Below the pieces are notes generated by a model. The model was not told the origin of the DNA and did not search any database. It worked only from the letters and a program-made list of their open reading frames with translations. A stretch of DNA of 64,000 nt. It comes from Ahaetulla prasina. Taxonomy: Eukaryota; Chordata; Lepidosauria; Squamata; Colubridae. Position numbers and translations under genes: made by a program. Location of the stretch: the NCBI RefSeq assembly GCF_028640845.1, contig NC_080542.1:131400580-131464579 (forward strand), written 5' to 3'. Within the stretch, counting starts at the first letter, position 1, and the number at the start of each line of letters is the position of its first letter. This document shows positions 23,159 to 34,507 of this stretch, in pieces.

Positions 23159-23949
23159 TAAATTGTGTTCCATTTCTGAAATCAATCTACTTTTTGCTGG
23201 CTTTTCCCAGTATGGAAAAATTTGATTTGATCCAGTTTGTTTCCAGATTTGGTGAATTGTTCTGCATTCGCTTTCTGAAAATTAATTCTAAATTTCTATT
23301 TGATTAATAGGAATTTTAAAGAACAATATAAGTTAGCCCAAAGCTGAAATATACTCTCTTGCAAATTATGCCCACCTTTTTGCTCTTTCCATTTTTTAAG
23401 GAAAGGAATTAAGTCCTTCCTCTCAATCTGGACCTTTTCAGCTTAAGGTTTATCTCAATTCTTTTAGCTGATTTAACTGTTTTGTATTTTAGGAGGTTTT
23501 TTTTTTTTTTTTAGTGAGTTGGAGAGACCTCTGGGAACAAAGGCATAATATAAATGACTAAACCAGCAACAATGGTATGTATGAATGTGTGAGAAAATAT
23601 AACTTACTACCATATCGGTTTGCAAAGCCCCTTAAGATCAAGATGATGACGCTGAGGAAATGTATGTGCTGAGTCTGACATTCACCCTACAGAAACCTTA
23701 AAGAGCAGCGATCTTGACTTTCCCAGCTGTTTGCTTCAGGCAGAAGCATTGCACTGAGCATCTATCTCTAGCCCTGGGAATGACTATCTGGCAGATGTTA
23801 AATCCCCTTGCTCAAGAGCTTATCAGAAATTCTTTTATTTTTATATTTAAGTCTATGAGGACTAGACAGTGACCATGGTAAAGTCTATATTAAAACTATT
23901 GCATACCTATATTTTAAAGTTTCTCCTTCATAACTGTCACATTCTTATC
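23159..23949. other. Unassigned interval
   Basis: A T16 run sits at 23497-23512. No repeat family or exon is recognised. Confidence 0.4.
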
Positions 23950-23961
23950 AAAAGGTAGTAT

Positions 23962-24308
23962 ATAAAGGTAAAGGTTTCCCTTGGACATATGTGCAAGTCG
24001 TCCCCTTCTCTAGGAGTTGGTGCTCATCTCTATTTCAAAGCCGATGAGCCAGCGCTGTCTGGAGACATCTCTGTGGTCATGTGGCTGGCATGACTAAACA
24101 TCAAAGGTGTACGGAATGCTGTTACCTTCCCACCAAAGGTGGTCCCTATTTTCTCTACTTGCATTTTTTACGTGCTTTCAAACTGCTAGGTTGGCAGAAG
24201 CTGGGACAAGTAATGGGAGCTCACCCTGTTACATGGCACTAGGGATTCGAACCACTGAACTGCCGACCTTTCGATCAACAAGCTCAGCGTCTTAGCCACT
24301 GCATCCCT
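23962..24308 (-). mobile_element. tRNA-derived SINE (squamate type 2), full length
   Basis: It is the reverse orientation of the copy at 14100: the 'aaaggtaaaggtt' tail comes first, and the B box ('gggattcgaacc' on the plus strand) near 24241-24252. Near-duplicates 'aaaaggtagtat' and 'aaaaagtagtat' flank it at 23950 and 24309, an 11/12 target duplication. Confidence 0.9.
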
Positions 24309-24439
24309 AAAAAGTAGTATAAGGGGATTCATATTTGATATAGTAGGAGTAAATCACATTGATTTATTTTCTACCTATTTCAACTGGACTTGGTTTAGAA
24401 AAAAAAAGAGAAATTAGGTAAATACATTTAAGGTAGTAA

Positions 24440-24514
24440 TAGTTTTGACTATTCAGTCATGCCCAATTCGCGACAACTTTATAGGCAACTGATGTCTGTT
24501 CTGTCCTTACTACA
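24440..24514 (-). mobile_element. BovB LINE 3' terminus, left piece
   Basis: The reverse complement of this segment matches the terminal 'gacacgacttc...actaac' region of BovB as seen at 1800-1843. It is separated from the next BovB piece at 25025 by a candidate solo LTR. Confidence 0.6.
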
Positions 24515-25017
24515 TGTTATTCTGTGTGCAGCTCGACATGCAGCTAAACCCCTCTATCCTCCAATAAAACAGACCAGGCGTAGATCTGGATGCTAGATAC
24601 TTTATTGAAAGAACAGGACATGGTGAAAGTGGGGAAAATAGGAATGCATACAATGAGAACCAAATTCAAGATAGGCAGTATTGAGTTACTGCTGAACATA
24701 ACAATTAATAAATATGTGTAATCTAAATCTCACCAGTGATGCTCTAGTGTGGGATGTGCATTTGTCCTTGGATGAACATGTGCCACAGATTAAGATGCCA
24801 CAGATTAAGATGGATTCTTTTTTGTGCTTCTGCCTCCTCCAAATGCGAAAGGAAAATGGAGTCTGGCTTCCCAGAGTGCACTTGTTTTGAAAATGCTGGC
24901 TGATGGTAAAGAGGCTGAGTCAGCTTCAAAACAATATAGATTAGTAGTTGTCCCTCTGGCCATTAGATGGGGATAGAGAGCAACAGCAGTATATATAAAA
25001 AGTTATATGCTGGGGCA
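24515..25017 (-). mobile_element. Candidate solo LTR (503 bp)
   Basis: Read on the minus strand it begins TGCCCCAGC and ends ATAACA (TG...CA). A TATA-like 'tttttatatatactg' lies near the start, and 'caataaagtatc' supplies a poly(A) signal about 100 bp before the end. That order (TATA, poly(A) signal, end) fits an LTR of an old retroelement. I cannot find a clean target duplication and there is no internal coding region, so the class is not assigned. Confidence 0.45.
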
Positions 25018-25024
25018 TGATAAT

Positions 25025-25215
25025 GTCCATGTTTTGTATCAGCTTTGATAGCATCAAGCCAGTGAGTTCTTTGCTTGCTCCTTCTTAAGCCACTAACCAT
25101 TCCTAGCATCATTGATTTCTCCAATGAATTCGCACACATGACATGGCCAAAGTAAATCAGATATAGTCTTGTGATTTTGGCTTCTAGTGATGTTTCTGGT
25201 TTTATATGATTCTCT
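25025..25215 (-). mobile_element. BovB LINE fragment, right piece
   Basis: It contains 'cctagcatcattgatttctc', 'catggccaaagtaaatcaga' and 'tggcttctagtgatgtttct', the minus-strand signature of the BovB 3' coding region. Together with 24440-24514 it represents one element interrupted by the LTR candidate. Confidence 0.75.
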
Positions 25216-25428
25216 AACTAGCCTGCTTTTTGTATTTATATAAACATCTCTGCTTTTCCAGATTATATACATGTTAAACCATTACAGTGTGACCTAAAGT
25301 TATCCTATTGATTTCAAGGGTAGACTTGCTATCGTGAACAAAAGCAAAACAGGAGCAAAACACTATTTAAAAGTATGCAATAGGATCAAAGCCACAGCTG
25401 ATCTATGGAATAGGGAGATGACCTAAGC

Positions 25429-25562
25429 CAGGGGTGTCAAATTGGGACCCCATGCGTCACATACAAGCCACACCCACCCCAGCTCCACGAATGTCAAGAA
25501 TGTGGGAAACATCACAAAACATCATGTGACAGTGACATGATGCTGCAAGTTTGACACCCATG
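25429..25562. mobile_element. hAT (Charlie-like) MITE fragment
   Basis: The ends are 'caggggtgtcaaa' and 'tttgacacccatg', near-perfect inverted repeats typical of Charlie-type hAT MITEs. The flanks 'acctaagc' and 'actaagca' look like an 8-bp duplication altered by a 1-base deletion. It is 134 bp, with no coding region. Confidence 0.75.
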
Positions 25563-26392
25563 ACTAAGCAATTGAAACTATTATTCCTAAATATCCTCTT
25601 CCACCCAGCCGAGCTCAATTAGCTACTTGGCCTATCAGGAACCTCAGGGCATTACAATAGAGATATTCTTTAAATTAGTGATAATTTTAGACCACAAGGC
25701 AACCCATGTACACATTTTTGCACAACTGGATTTTATGAATGTTCAGGGTTCAACTTATTTATTTAAAATAAACTGATTTTTCAGAGTTAAAGGCTTTGGA
25801 AGAGGAAGAATGCATACAGAGAAATCCAGTGCAGAAATATCCCCTTCTTCTCTTCCCTAGTAAAAATCAGATGGAGTCTTCTTGCTGTACAGAAACTCAG
25901 CTTGCAGCATGGTGCTGGCATTGACAGCTGTGATGCCTCATTAGCCAGAGGCTATGAATCCTATCCCATGCTCTAATTTTGGGAAAAATTTGAACCTCTG
26001 AGGAACACCAAGAAAGTACTGAGAGATCTTGGGGAGAACAAAATGAGGCAACATGTTGAGGACTTATGTGCGAGACCAACTTTTACTAATAAACTGTACA
26101 ACACCAAGCTAAAAAATGGCTTTGTGTAAGAATCAACTTTGAAAAAAGGATCATCTTGAGTGGCAAATCCACCCTGACAAGTTATTATTCTCTCTGCATC
26201 CTGAAAAGGAGATATCTTTCTTAGACCTATTTCTTGGTTCTTTTAAAAGATGGAGACTTAGGAACATTGACAGGTTTATATCAAGAAAAGGTCGCAGGTT
26301 CATTCTTGTAGATGGCAGACATGGAATATATCTTAATTTTTAAATTTTTATTGTTTCATTTTATACTTCTTCAGGAGGTCAAGGTGGCTTGA
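25563..26392. other. Unassigned interval
   Basis: No recognised repeat or exon. Confidence 0.4.
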
Positions 26393-26401
26393 AATCATTG
26401 T

Positions 26402-26520
26402 TTCTCAACTTAGCAACTTTAAGATATGTAGACTTCAACTCCCCGAATTCCCCAGACAGCATTGGAGAGTTCATAAAGTTCAAGTCCATATATCTTAAAG
26501 TTCCCAAACTTGAGATACAT
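26402..26520. repeat. Palindromic MITE (type P)
   Basis: The left arm 'ctcaacttagcaactttaag' mirrors the right arm 'cttaaagttcccaaacttga'. The core contains 'aattccccagacagcattgg'. 'cattg' is found just outside both ends. Confidence 0.75.
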
Positions 26521-26522
26521 TG

Positions 26523-27670
26523 GTTTAAATGAGAGTTTTCATATTATCTCCAATTAGTAACTCTATGAAAGGGAAAGACACCCAGATGCTTCCATGGCTG
26601 CACGTGACTTTAGGGGAACCCAAGTGCTTTATGTGCCCCTCCTGAAAACCAGACTCTAAATTAAATCTATCCCCTAAAATCCCCCCCTTCTTGCCTTTCT
26701 CTCTCGTTTCCCATTCTAATTTATCCTTCCTCTTCATCTTCCTTCAGATTTTCTCTTTTAATTAATCAAAGCCTTTCTTCTTGTCTCTGTATTTCAAATA
26801 TGATATTGGTCAAGTTTCTACTTTTGTTGCTTTCTAAACTCTTCTTTAACCACAGGTTTAGTCTGGAAACCTATCTTTATTACAGTAGTCATCTCTTGTA
26901 CCTTTTATATCTCTTGTTCTTTGGTATAGGCTCCAGTGAAGATCTGGTTTTGGAAGCCAAAATGCTGGCTATTGACTACAAAGTGTGAAGTCTAGAATAG
27001 TCAAATTATCTTCATTTTTATGAGGGAATATAATGAGGAAGTGGGTTCTCAGGATAGAGGGATGCATTCCAGAGTAGAAAGATTCAACCCAGCCCAGATA
27101 ATATGTATAAGAGGGAGAGGATGAAATTAGTCCCTCCATAATAGTTCACAGTGTATATTGTAGATGCATATAGTAGAGTCTTCAGTTTGACAAGACTGAC
27201 TGGCCCCAAACCAAGAATAATATGTGGTATTTTTTCCATGCTAAGTTCTTTATTATTTCACCCCTACAGACAAAATCTACAAGATGTCTGACCTTGTTAT
27301 ACCATTTACAGGAAAGATCTTGGGATGATATTTGAAAGCAAATTAATTTCCAGTACGTTGTGGTTGTAAAAAGATCAAATGTCATTGCAGATGCCTGGAT
27401 TAGAGGTTACACACCATGTTAGAGGCTATACATCCTCTCTTAGGTTGTTCACAGTGTGCTAAGCATAACCCAAAGATCAGATATCTATAAGGAAGATTGC
27501 ATTTGGTCAAGGAAATTCTTAACTACATCTATAAGGATGTGTGGAGGGAAAAAAATGAAGTTTCTTTTGAGTCATGTTCATGCTGTAACTTCATGGACAC
27601 ACCTTAATCTTTTCCTGGAAATACCATACAAGAAGTTTTATTTTTTTAACTTCTCAGTATAACCCACTGA
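26523..27670. other. Unassigned interval
   Basis: No family or domain-bearing frame. Confidence 0.4.
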
Positions 27671-27672
27671 AT

Positions 27673-27703
27673 TGAATGAATGAATGAATGAATGAATGAA
27701 TGA
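27673..27703. repeat. (GAAT)n microsatellite
   Basis: About seven GAAT units that run directly into the AGAAT tail of the next LINE copy. Confidence 0.9.
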
Positions 27704-28092
27704 ATAGAATAGAATAGAATAGAATAGAATAGAATAGAATAGAATAGAATTTTTATTGGCCAAGTGTGATTGGACACACAAGGAATTTGTCTTGGTGCAT
27801 ATGCTCTCAGTGTACATAAAAGAAAAGATACCTTCATCAAGGTACAACATTTACAACACAAATGATGGTCATAGGGTACAATTTAAGACTTAATGATACA
27901 ACACTTAATGATAATCATAGGGTACAAATAAGCAATCAGGAACAAACAATATCAATATAAATCATAAGGATTACTAGCAACAAAGTTACAGTCATACAGT
28001 CATAAGTGGGAGGAGATGGGTGATGGGAACGATGAGAAGATTAATAGTGCAGATTTAGTAAATAGTAAATAGTTTAGTAAATAGTAAATTGC
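27702..28092 (-). mobile_element. CR1-L3-type LINE 3' end with AGAAT tail
   Basis: It begins with about ten AGAAT units (27702-27750), then the 3' UTR on the minus strand. The UTR holds a short internal duplication: 'acaacac..aatgat' followed by 'tcatagggtac' occurs twice at 27855-27925. It stops at 28092 after a repeated 'agtaaatagt'. Confidence 0.9.
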
Positions 28093-28204
28093 AGGACATC
28101 TCTCACTGAAGTAATAATCATTTCTGATGCTGCTTAGTTTTAAACCCATACAAATTTAAGGAGATATTGTTGCCTGCTTATAGATGTTGAGGTGACCCTG
28201 AATA

Positions 28205-28583
28205 CAGGGAGTCCTTGACGTACAGTAATTCATTTAGTGACTGTTCAAACTTATAATGGCACTGAAAAAAAGTGTCTTAGGACCGTTTTTCACACTTACG
28301 ACCATTGTAGCATACCTGTGGCCACATGATAAAAATTCAGATACTTGGTGACTGGTTCATATTTATGACAGTTTTAGGGTCTTTTGCAACATTTTGACAA
28401 GCAAAGTTAATGGGGAAGCCAGATTCACTTAACAATTGTGTCCCTAACTTAACAACTGCAGTGATTCACTTAACAGCTGTGGCAAGAAAAGTCTTAAGAT
28501 GAGGCAAAACTCACTTAACAAATGTTTCATTTAGCAACAGAAAATTTTGGGCTCAATTGTGGTGGTAAATTGAGGAATACTTG
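28205..28583. mobile_element. Tigger-like MITE (type T)
   Basis: It starts with TA then 'cagggagtccttgacgtaca' and ends 'gaggaatacttg' (inverse). The interior carries the family's 'cacttaacaa' repeats on one side and 'catgat..aaaattcaga' on the other. It is 379 bp. The terminal TA has become TG at the right end. Confidence 0.7.
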
Positions 28584-28790
28584 TGGTTTCCTTTCATTAC
28601 CAACTAAAGATTTCTTGGCTTCTGATAGGGAGAGGGGAAGTTTGGGAGGGGCTGAAACCTAAATCCAATTGTACCTAATATGTCCTGAGCGGAACTCTAC
28701 AGAAGCCTGGAATTTACCTCTGACCTCCTCCTTGGAGCAAATGCATGTGCTGAAGCAACAATATATTAAATGCAAGGCAATTTGCTTGTT
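28584..28790. other. Unassigned interval
   Basis: No recognised features. Confidence 0.4.
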
Positions 28791-29160
28791 TATTTCATTT
28801 GTTCTTCCTAATTAAAAATCTACTTACCACACACAATTAATGCAAAATACATTAAGTGGAGGATAGGCAAGAGAAAGAGAATGGCAGTGGAAGAAAGCAG
28901 GAGGCACTTTAGGAAAGCAGGCATCTAAGCTGGAGATTACTTGGGTTTGCCTGGGGCTGCGTTTGCTGTCAAGAAAACCCCTGGAGCATCTGCAGTTTGC
29001 AAGCTTTACAGCCAATCAGAATCAATAAAAGTGACAAGTCCGAGCTAGGGGAGGCGAATTAAAGCTTGTTGTTGCTCTGACCGACAGACAATAAAGCAAC
29101 ATTTTGCCCAATGCAGAGTTAAAGAGTAATCTCAAATAAATTAGATTAAAACAGAACAAG
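28791..29160. other. Repeat-free block, candidate conserved noncoding element
   Basis: Composition is balanced, with AATTAA/ATTAAA boxes at both ends (28809, 28835, 29060, 29140), 'gccaatcagaatcaataaaa' near 29010 and no repeat signature. This resembles developmental-enhancer-type sequence, but constraint cannot be judged from one genome. Confidence 0.25.
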
Positions 29161-29183
29161 AACAGCCAAGAATGTGCAATCAC

Positions 29184-29205
29184 ATACACACACACACACA
29201 CACAC
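29184..29205. repeat. (CA)n microsatellite
   Basis: Ten or eleven CA units. Confidence 0.9.
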
Positions 29206-29790
29206 GCCTTCTTCAGAAATATTTAATGCTTCTACAAGAAGCTCTGATCAAAGGAGAGGAAGAGATTTGTATAGACTTGATGTCGCCTTCTTCATGGTCT
29301 ACACAATTCCCTGCCTCCCCGATTTATGTTTTTTAAAAAAACCTGCACCTTTTGCATTTCTGGGCTGGGAAAAACTCATTCCATTAATATGTTTGTTTCT
29401 TCTTCAAGTTTCATCTCTTGCCAAAAAAGATGGATAACTTGAAGTCAGCCTGTAAATGATAGAATGCATTTATAAATGCAGACTAATACACAGCAGGTGA
29501 TAATAACAAAAACCAGATGGCAGTGAAGGTCAGAAAATGTGATTTTCTAGTCAAGCTTTCTTCTCTTGAACAAGTTAATGAAAGTGATTGGCAGTAGATT
29601 CCAGACTGTATAATTTGTCATGTGGAACTCACTGGCACAAGATGTAGTGATGATCTAAAGTTTAGAAAACATACATATAAAAGAAATAACAATGTAGGGA
29701 AAGTTGCATAAGGATAATTTAAAATGCAGTTATCACAAGACAGAGACAATGTAGAGAAGAGAAAAAAAATTGGAGAAACAGAAAGAGGAA
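29206..29790. other. Unassigned interval
   Basis: No recognised features. Confidence 0.4.
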
Positions 29791-29791
29791 A

Positions 29792-29970
29792 ACAGAATAG
29801 AATAGAATAGAACAGAATAGAATAGAATAGAATTCTTTATTGGCCAAGTGTAATTGGACACACAAGGAATTTGTCTTGGTGCATATGCTCTCATTGTACA
29901 TAAAAGAAAAGATACATTCGTCAAGAATCATAAGATACAACACTTAATTATAGTCATAGGGTACAAATAG
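29792..29970 (-). mobile_element. CR1-L3-type LINE 3' UTR with AGAAT tail
   Basis: Six or seven AGAAT units with one C substitution are followed by the minus-strand UTR up to 'atagggtacaaata'. This is a short truncated copy. Confidence 0.9.
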
Positions 29971-30392
29971 AGCATAGATATCACCTCTCCTATTCTTTGA
30001 GAAGCTGTCCCAATTCTCTGTTTAAAGAGTTTAGACTATTGAAGTCAAGTAATTTCATATGATGGAAACCTAAAGCAAACCTAATGTGTGTTAGATCAAT
30101 TAGAGCTCAAGGACTTGAAAAACAAAGCAAAAATAGATCTACTGTATCAGCATAAATATGACAACTGTAGTAAGCCCAGTTATTATGTCATATCAGAATA
30201 TACCTCTAACCAATGCTACTCATTCATTTTAATGATCATTTGAAATTAAGTTAACTACTCATGACCTGGTTTTGAAATGCCCAATGTTTGGGCATTTGGC
30301 AATTAGTCCATATTTACAGCTATTTCCAGTGCCGTGTGGTCACATGACTGTAGTTTACAATGCTTTTGCTGGAAACCAGTGTTTACTTATGA

Positions 30393-30632
30393 GGTCTGAT
30401 GGCACAGTGGTTAGAATGGAGTACTGCAGGCTACTTTTGCTGCCTGCTTGCTGCCTGCAATTTGGCAGTTCAAATCTCACCAAGGTTGATTCAGCCTTCC
30501 ATCCTTCTGAGGTCAGTAAAATGAGGACCCAGATTGTTGGGAACAAAAATCCTGACTCTGTAGACTACTTAGAGAGGGCTGTAAAGCACTGTAAAGTGGT
30601 ATATAAGTCTAAGTGCTATTGCTATTACTACT
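30393..30632 (+). mobile_element. tRNA-derived SINE (squamate type 1)
   Basis: The A box 'tggcacagtggttagaatgg' and B box 'ggcagttcaaatctc' are both readable, and the 3' end is 'gtatataagtctaagtgct' plus ATTGCT. It is the best-preserved copy of this type in the window. Confidence 0.9.
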
Positions 30633-30745
30633 TTCATTTTTTTGGCAAAAACTGACCCATAGCAAACATTGGCTTTACTTAATGATTGCAGCATTTGCTT
30701 GATGACCATCACAAAAAGGGTCATAAAAGAGTGTTCTATCACACA

Positions 30746-31098
30746 CTAGAAAGGATGCAATGGCTCAGCCATTAAAGACACTCAGCTTGTTAGTTGGAAA
30801 GTTAACGGGAAAGCCCGTGTCCAAGTGTCAAGTACCATGCAACGGGGGTGAGCTTCCATTACTTGCCCCAACTTCTGCCCACTTAGCAGTTTGAAAGCAT
30901 GTGAATGCAAGTAGATAAATAGCTTCCCGCTTCAGTGGGAAGCTAACTGTATTCCATACACCTCTGCATATAGTCATGCTGACCACATGACCAGGAAAAT
31001 GTCACCAGACAATGTTGGCTCCCTTGGCTAAGAAACAGAGATGAGCATTGCCCACTAATGTTGAATGCAACTGGACAGGAGAAACATTTATCATAGCG
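30746..31098 (+). mobile_element. tRNA-derived SINE (squamate type 2), diverged
   Basis: It has the 'tgcaatggctcagccattaa' head, the 'ggtgagcttccattacttgc' and 'cagtgggaagctaactgtat' middle and 'agagatgagcattgccc' near the end. The B box is lost. It is older than the copies at 14100 and 23962. Confidence 0.8.
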
Positions 31099-31170
31099 TA
31101 ACATGCTTTACAACTGTCATGATTTATGGCTACAGTTGCAAGCCTTAATTACAATTATAACTGCAATAGG

Positions 31171-31800
31171 TTTCCTATTTGAAATTGTTTATTGCCAACA
31201 GCCCAGCTAATGTGCGATGAATTCCTTTAGAACTATAGAGCAAGAAGATGTCATTAAATTTAACCCTATCAGAAAAAGAAGACCAGGTTCACATGTGAAA
31301 GTTCAATCAAATTGATTTATTGATAAAAACTGTGCACAGGAATCTTCTCATCTAACCTGTTTGGAGTAAGATAAGTGCCAACAGAACTCAAGGGAAATTG
31401 GGTTTTGTTTGTGACTCTGTAGTGATTCTAGACTGATTCCCCTTTTCACTCCGCTCCCAGGTTCTGACATCCCTTCTCCTACAATTCACCCGCCCCATTC
31501 AGTGCTTCTTTAATGATTTGTAATCAATAACATTATCCTTATTACAGCTTCCCAACTCTTGAAGCAGGTTAGCAGTTAACTTGAAAGTGAACCCCCCTCC
31601 TCTAAGGTGGTTAGAATAATCATAGGAGCATAGCCACCCAGCTTATCTCCCCTTTCAAACTGCTCATGAAACTGTAAGTCACTCTATTAGCAAAGTAACA
31701 CTGGCTTTCTTAAATAATACAGTGCTATAGCTGAAGTGGCTCATACCAGCCACCTTTTCATCCCACTTTTTTCTTTATTTCTAGCCACTGAACGTCTTAT
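31171..31800. other. Unassigned interval
   Basis: No recognised repeat or exon. Confidence 0.4.
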
Positions 31801-31805
31801 CTCAA

Positions 31806-31935
31806 TGTTTCGTAACCTTGGCATTTTTAAGATATGTGAAATCAACTTCACCTGAACTTCAGCCAGCATGTTAACTGGGGAATTCTGGGAGTTGAAGTCC
31901 ACATATCTTAAGGCTGCCAAAATTGAAACATACTG
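31806..31935. repeat. Palindromic MITE (type P)
   Basis: The arms 'ccttggcatttttaagatat' and 'atatcttaaggctgccaaaa' face each other around 'ttaactggggaattctggga'. Same family as 13562, 26402 and 48268. Confidence 0.75.
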
Positions 31936-32530
31936 CTGCCTTATCTGATTGTAAAGCATCCAGATAAATGAATTGCATGGTGAACATTTTATACAAATAT
32001 ATTACATTTCTACTGATGCATTACACATTGGTTTTGGCTGAACGGCTAACAAGCATCTCTCCTACTTAGTGAAAATGAAGTAATTTGCTAGTTAGTAGGT
32101 ATTTTTAGATACTTTTTCTGCTAATGAAGAATTATTTAAATTATTGGGGTTTCATCATATATGAATTTGCCAGCATTTTAAGTGGTGCTGAGAAAACAAG
32201 GAAAGAGTGATATGGAATGCAACATCATCCCAAAAGTAGAAACGATTAAAAAAGGATGGAAGTGCATATTACTCTGGTGAGAGGGGGATCCTTCTTATCT
32301 TTCTCATTTTTCTGATGCCATTTATCAATTTTTAAATTATTCACTAGATAAGCTTTGACCTATTAAGTCATTGTTTAAAAGCTATGTCTATCTAAAAGCT
32401 ATGTTTATCTAAATAAAGAAACAGAAAGATCACAGGTGGGCAAAAATTCAATAGGAGACGAAATGATGTCTGAGTTTCTGTTGGCTTCCCCACTGAATTT
32501 CCTCAAGGAAAGCTGGCAGGGAATATTGGA
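31936..32530. other. Unassigned interval
   Basis: No recognised features. Confidence 0.4.
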
Positions 32531-32535
32531 AATTC

Positions 32536-32577
32536 CTTCCTTCCTTCCTTCCTTCCTTCCTTCCTTCCTTCCTTCCT

Positions 32578-32614
<37 letters not shown>

Positions 32615-32626
32615 CTGCCTGCCTGC
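32536..32626. repeat. (TTCC)n(TGCC)n compound tract
   Basis: About eleven TTCC units switch to about nine TGCC units, then degrade. The Arg/Lys/Gly-rich or Cys/Pro-rich frames are products of the repeat. Confidence 0.95.
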
Positions 32627-32908
32627 AGATAAATGTCTGTTGGTGGGTGAAGAAAGGAGGGAAAAGTTATGTGATGGGCCAGTGGGGCGCACGCACAGAA
32701 GGACAGAAGGACCTTCCCTGCTGTCTTCCTCATTATCTTTCCCCTGCAAGCTTCCCACAAGCAATGAGTTTGCTATTGGGAAGGTTACAGGGAGCATTAG
32801 CAATCACAACTGACTTTACAGTTCCTGCTGGCTTCCTCACTGACTTCTGGATAACTGTACAGTAGTGGCCAAAACTTTTGGGAAAAGTGTATTTTTGAGA
32901 TTTGATGG

Positions 32909-33273
32909 GAACAACTAGACACAAGTACAGTTTCTTCCCGAACACCGTCACTCTGCTAAACAAATAATTCCCTCAACACTGTCAAACTATTTACTAAATC
33001 TGCACTACTATTAATCTTCTCATCTTTCCCATCACCCATCTCCTTCCACTTATGACTGTATGACTGTAACTTTGTTGCTTGTATCCTTACAATTTATATT
33101 GATATTGTTTCCTGATTGCTTATTTGTTCCCTACAACTATCATTAAGTGTTGTACCTTATGATTCTTGACGAATGTATCTTTTCTTTTATGCACACTGAG
33201 GGCGTATGAACCAAGATAAATTCCTTGTGTGTCCAATCACACTTGGCCAATAAAAAAAAATCTATTCTATTAT
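32909..33273 (+). mobile_element. CR1-L3-type LINE 3' end nested in Tc1
   Basis: It begins at 'aacaactagacacaagtaca' and runs through the 3' UTR to 'ggccaataaa' and a short 'tctattctatt' tail. It contains a small internal duplication of 'tatgactgta' at about 33053-33070. It lies inside the Tc1/mariner remnant, so it is younger. Confidence 0.9.
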
Positions 33274-33301
33274 TTTTTTTGGAGTTTCAAGATAATCATA
33301 T

Positions 33302-33500
33302 TCCACTGCTGGAATGGCCTGGGAAGAGCCCAGACCTTAACCCAATTGAAAATCTATGGAGCTGACTAAAGAAACTTGTAAGTCAGAAGCGACCCAGCAA
33401 TAAAACCCAGTTAACAGAAGCAATCATTCAATCTTGGTTTCACATTATAACAGCTGTAGAACTAAAAGACTTTGGTTTGCTCTATGGGAAGAAGTTGTAA
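33302..33500 (+). pseudogene. Tc1-type transposase C-terminal fragment
   Basis: One frame reads [16 protein letters not shown], then a TGA, then LKKLVSQKRPSNKT and TQLTEAIIQSWF. The [11 protein letters not shown] block is the hallmark around the last acidic residue of the Tc1 transposase DDE domain. A stop right after the W and loss of the rest make this a relic. Confidence 0.85.
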
Positions 33501-33812
33501 GGCCGTAATTCATGCTAACGGTTACCCAACTATTAACTGACATGGTGATAATTTTTGTATATCTTGTTTTTTTCTATGGTTATAATTTTTGTATATTTCA
33601 TTTTTTCTACGTGTTTCACTTTTTTTCTTTAGACTGCAACTGCTATTCTAATAGCAAATCTTGCATAAAAGTTATTGCATTGCATTCTTGATTAATTTAT
33701 CTTTCCATTGATATATAATTTTATGGTACTACTAAAAAAATGTGGTGTTATTTGCTAGTTTTAGAAGATACACTTTCCCCAAAAGGTTTCCATAATTTTG
33801 GCCATTACTATA

Positions 33813-34204
33813 TAAGGGAGTGTTGAAAATGAGAATTATGTGACCATATCTAACTATTGCAGTGTATTGGCACTGCTGAAGTGGCCATAACTTTTCCAAA
33901 TTTCAACCTTCCACAAAAGTCATGGGTCCTGCAATTCTGTAAGGTAGCCCATTTGAGTTACCTTGTTTCAATAATTGTTGCCTTATGCCTTCCAATTTCA
34001 TCCAATTGAAGTTTACAAGCAGACACCAAAGTTTTAGTAGTATATAGATAAGTGGGAAATCAGGTGGATGGGGGAAATCTACAAAGCCAAGGTGGTGGCT
34101 GCATGATAATGCTCCACCCTTTTGTATGTGTTGCAAGTGTATACCTAAAATGAGGGTGGTTCATTGATCACACAACTGTGACTGCCATCTTTAAAAGGGG
34201 AAGG
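33813..34204. other. Unassigned interval
   Basis: No recognised family. A short reuse of 'tggccataacttttccaaa' near 33880 resembles the Tc1 end but lacks a partner. Confidence 0.35.
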
Positions 34205-34212
34205 GCTTAAAT

Positions 34213-34499
34213 CAGGGGTGAAATCCAGCAGGTTCTGACAGGTTCTGGAGAACCAGTAGCGGAAATTTTGAGCAGTTCCGACAACCGGTAGCGGAAATTT
34301 TGAATAGTTTGGAGAACTGGCACATACTTCCTCTGGCTGGCCCCAGAGTAGAATGGGAATGGGGATTTTGCAGTATCCTTCCCCCTGGAGTGGGATAGGA
34401 ATGGAGATTTTGCAGTATTCTTCTCCTGCCACGCCCACCAAGCCACACCACACCACGCCCACAGAACCAGTAGTAAAAAAAAATTGGATTTCATCATTG
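34213..34499. mobile_element. hAT-type MITE, medium form (287 bp)
   Basis: The ends 'caggggtgaaatccagcag' and 'ttggatttcatcattg' are inverse. The flanks 'gcttaaat' (34205-34212) and 'gcttgaac' (34500-34507) match at 6 of 8. Inside, 'aaccggtagcggaaattttg' is duplicated at about 34250 and 34283. Same end type as the copies at 22565, 40800, 47018 and 50019. Confidence 0.8.
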
Positions 34500-34507
34500 G
34501 CTTGAAC

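Larger units (their letters stand above)
30270..31170. mobile_element. Degenerate Tigger-like MITE interrupted by two SINEs
   Basis: The segments 30295-30390, 30640-30745 and 31100-31170 contain the family's 'cacatgactgtagtttacaa', 'acttaatgattgcagcattt' and 'ctacagttgcaag' pieces, as in 14474-14673 and 42090-42284. Its termini are not clear. Two unrelated SINEs sit inside. Confidence 0.45.
32860..33810 (+). mobile_element. Tc1/mariner element, internally deleted
   Basis: The left end, TA then 'cagtagtggccaaaactttt', is the imperfect inverse of the right end 'aattttggccattacta' followed by TA. Part of the transposase survives at 33302-33460. Most of the 5' coding region is missing, replaced or interrupted by a CR1-L3 copy at 32909-33273. 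It cannot encode an active enzyme. Confidence 0.85.
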
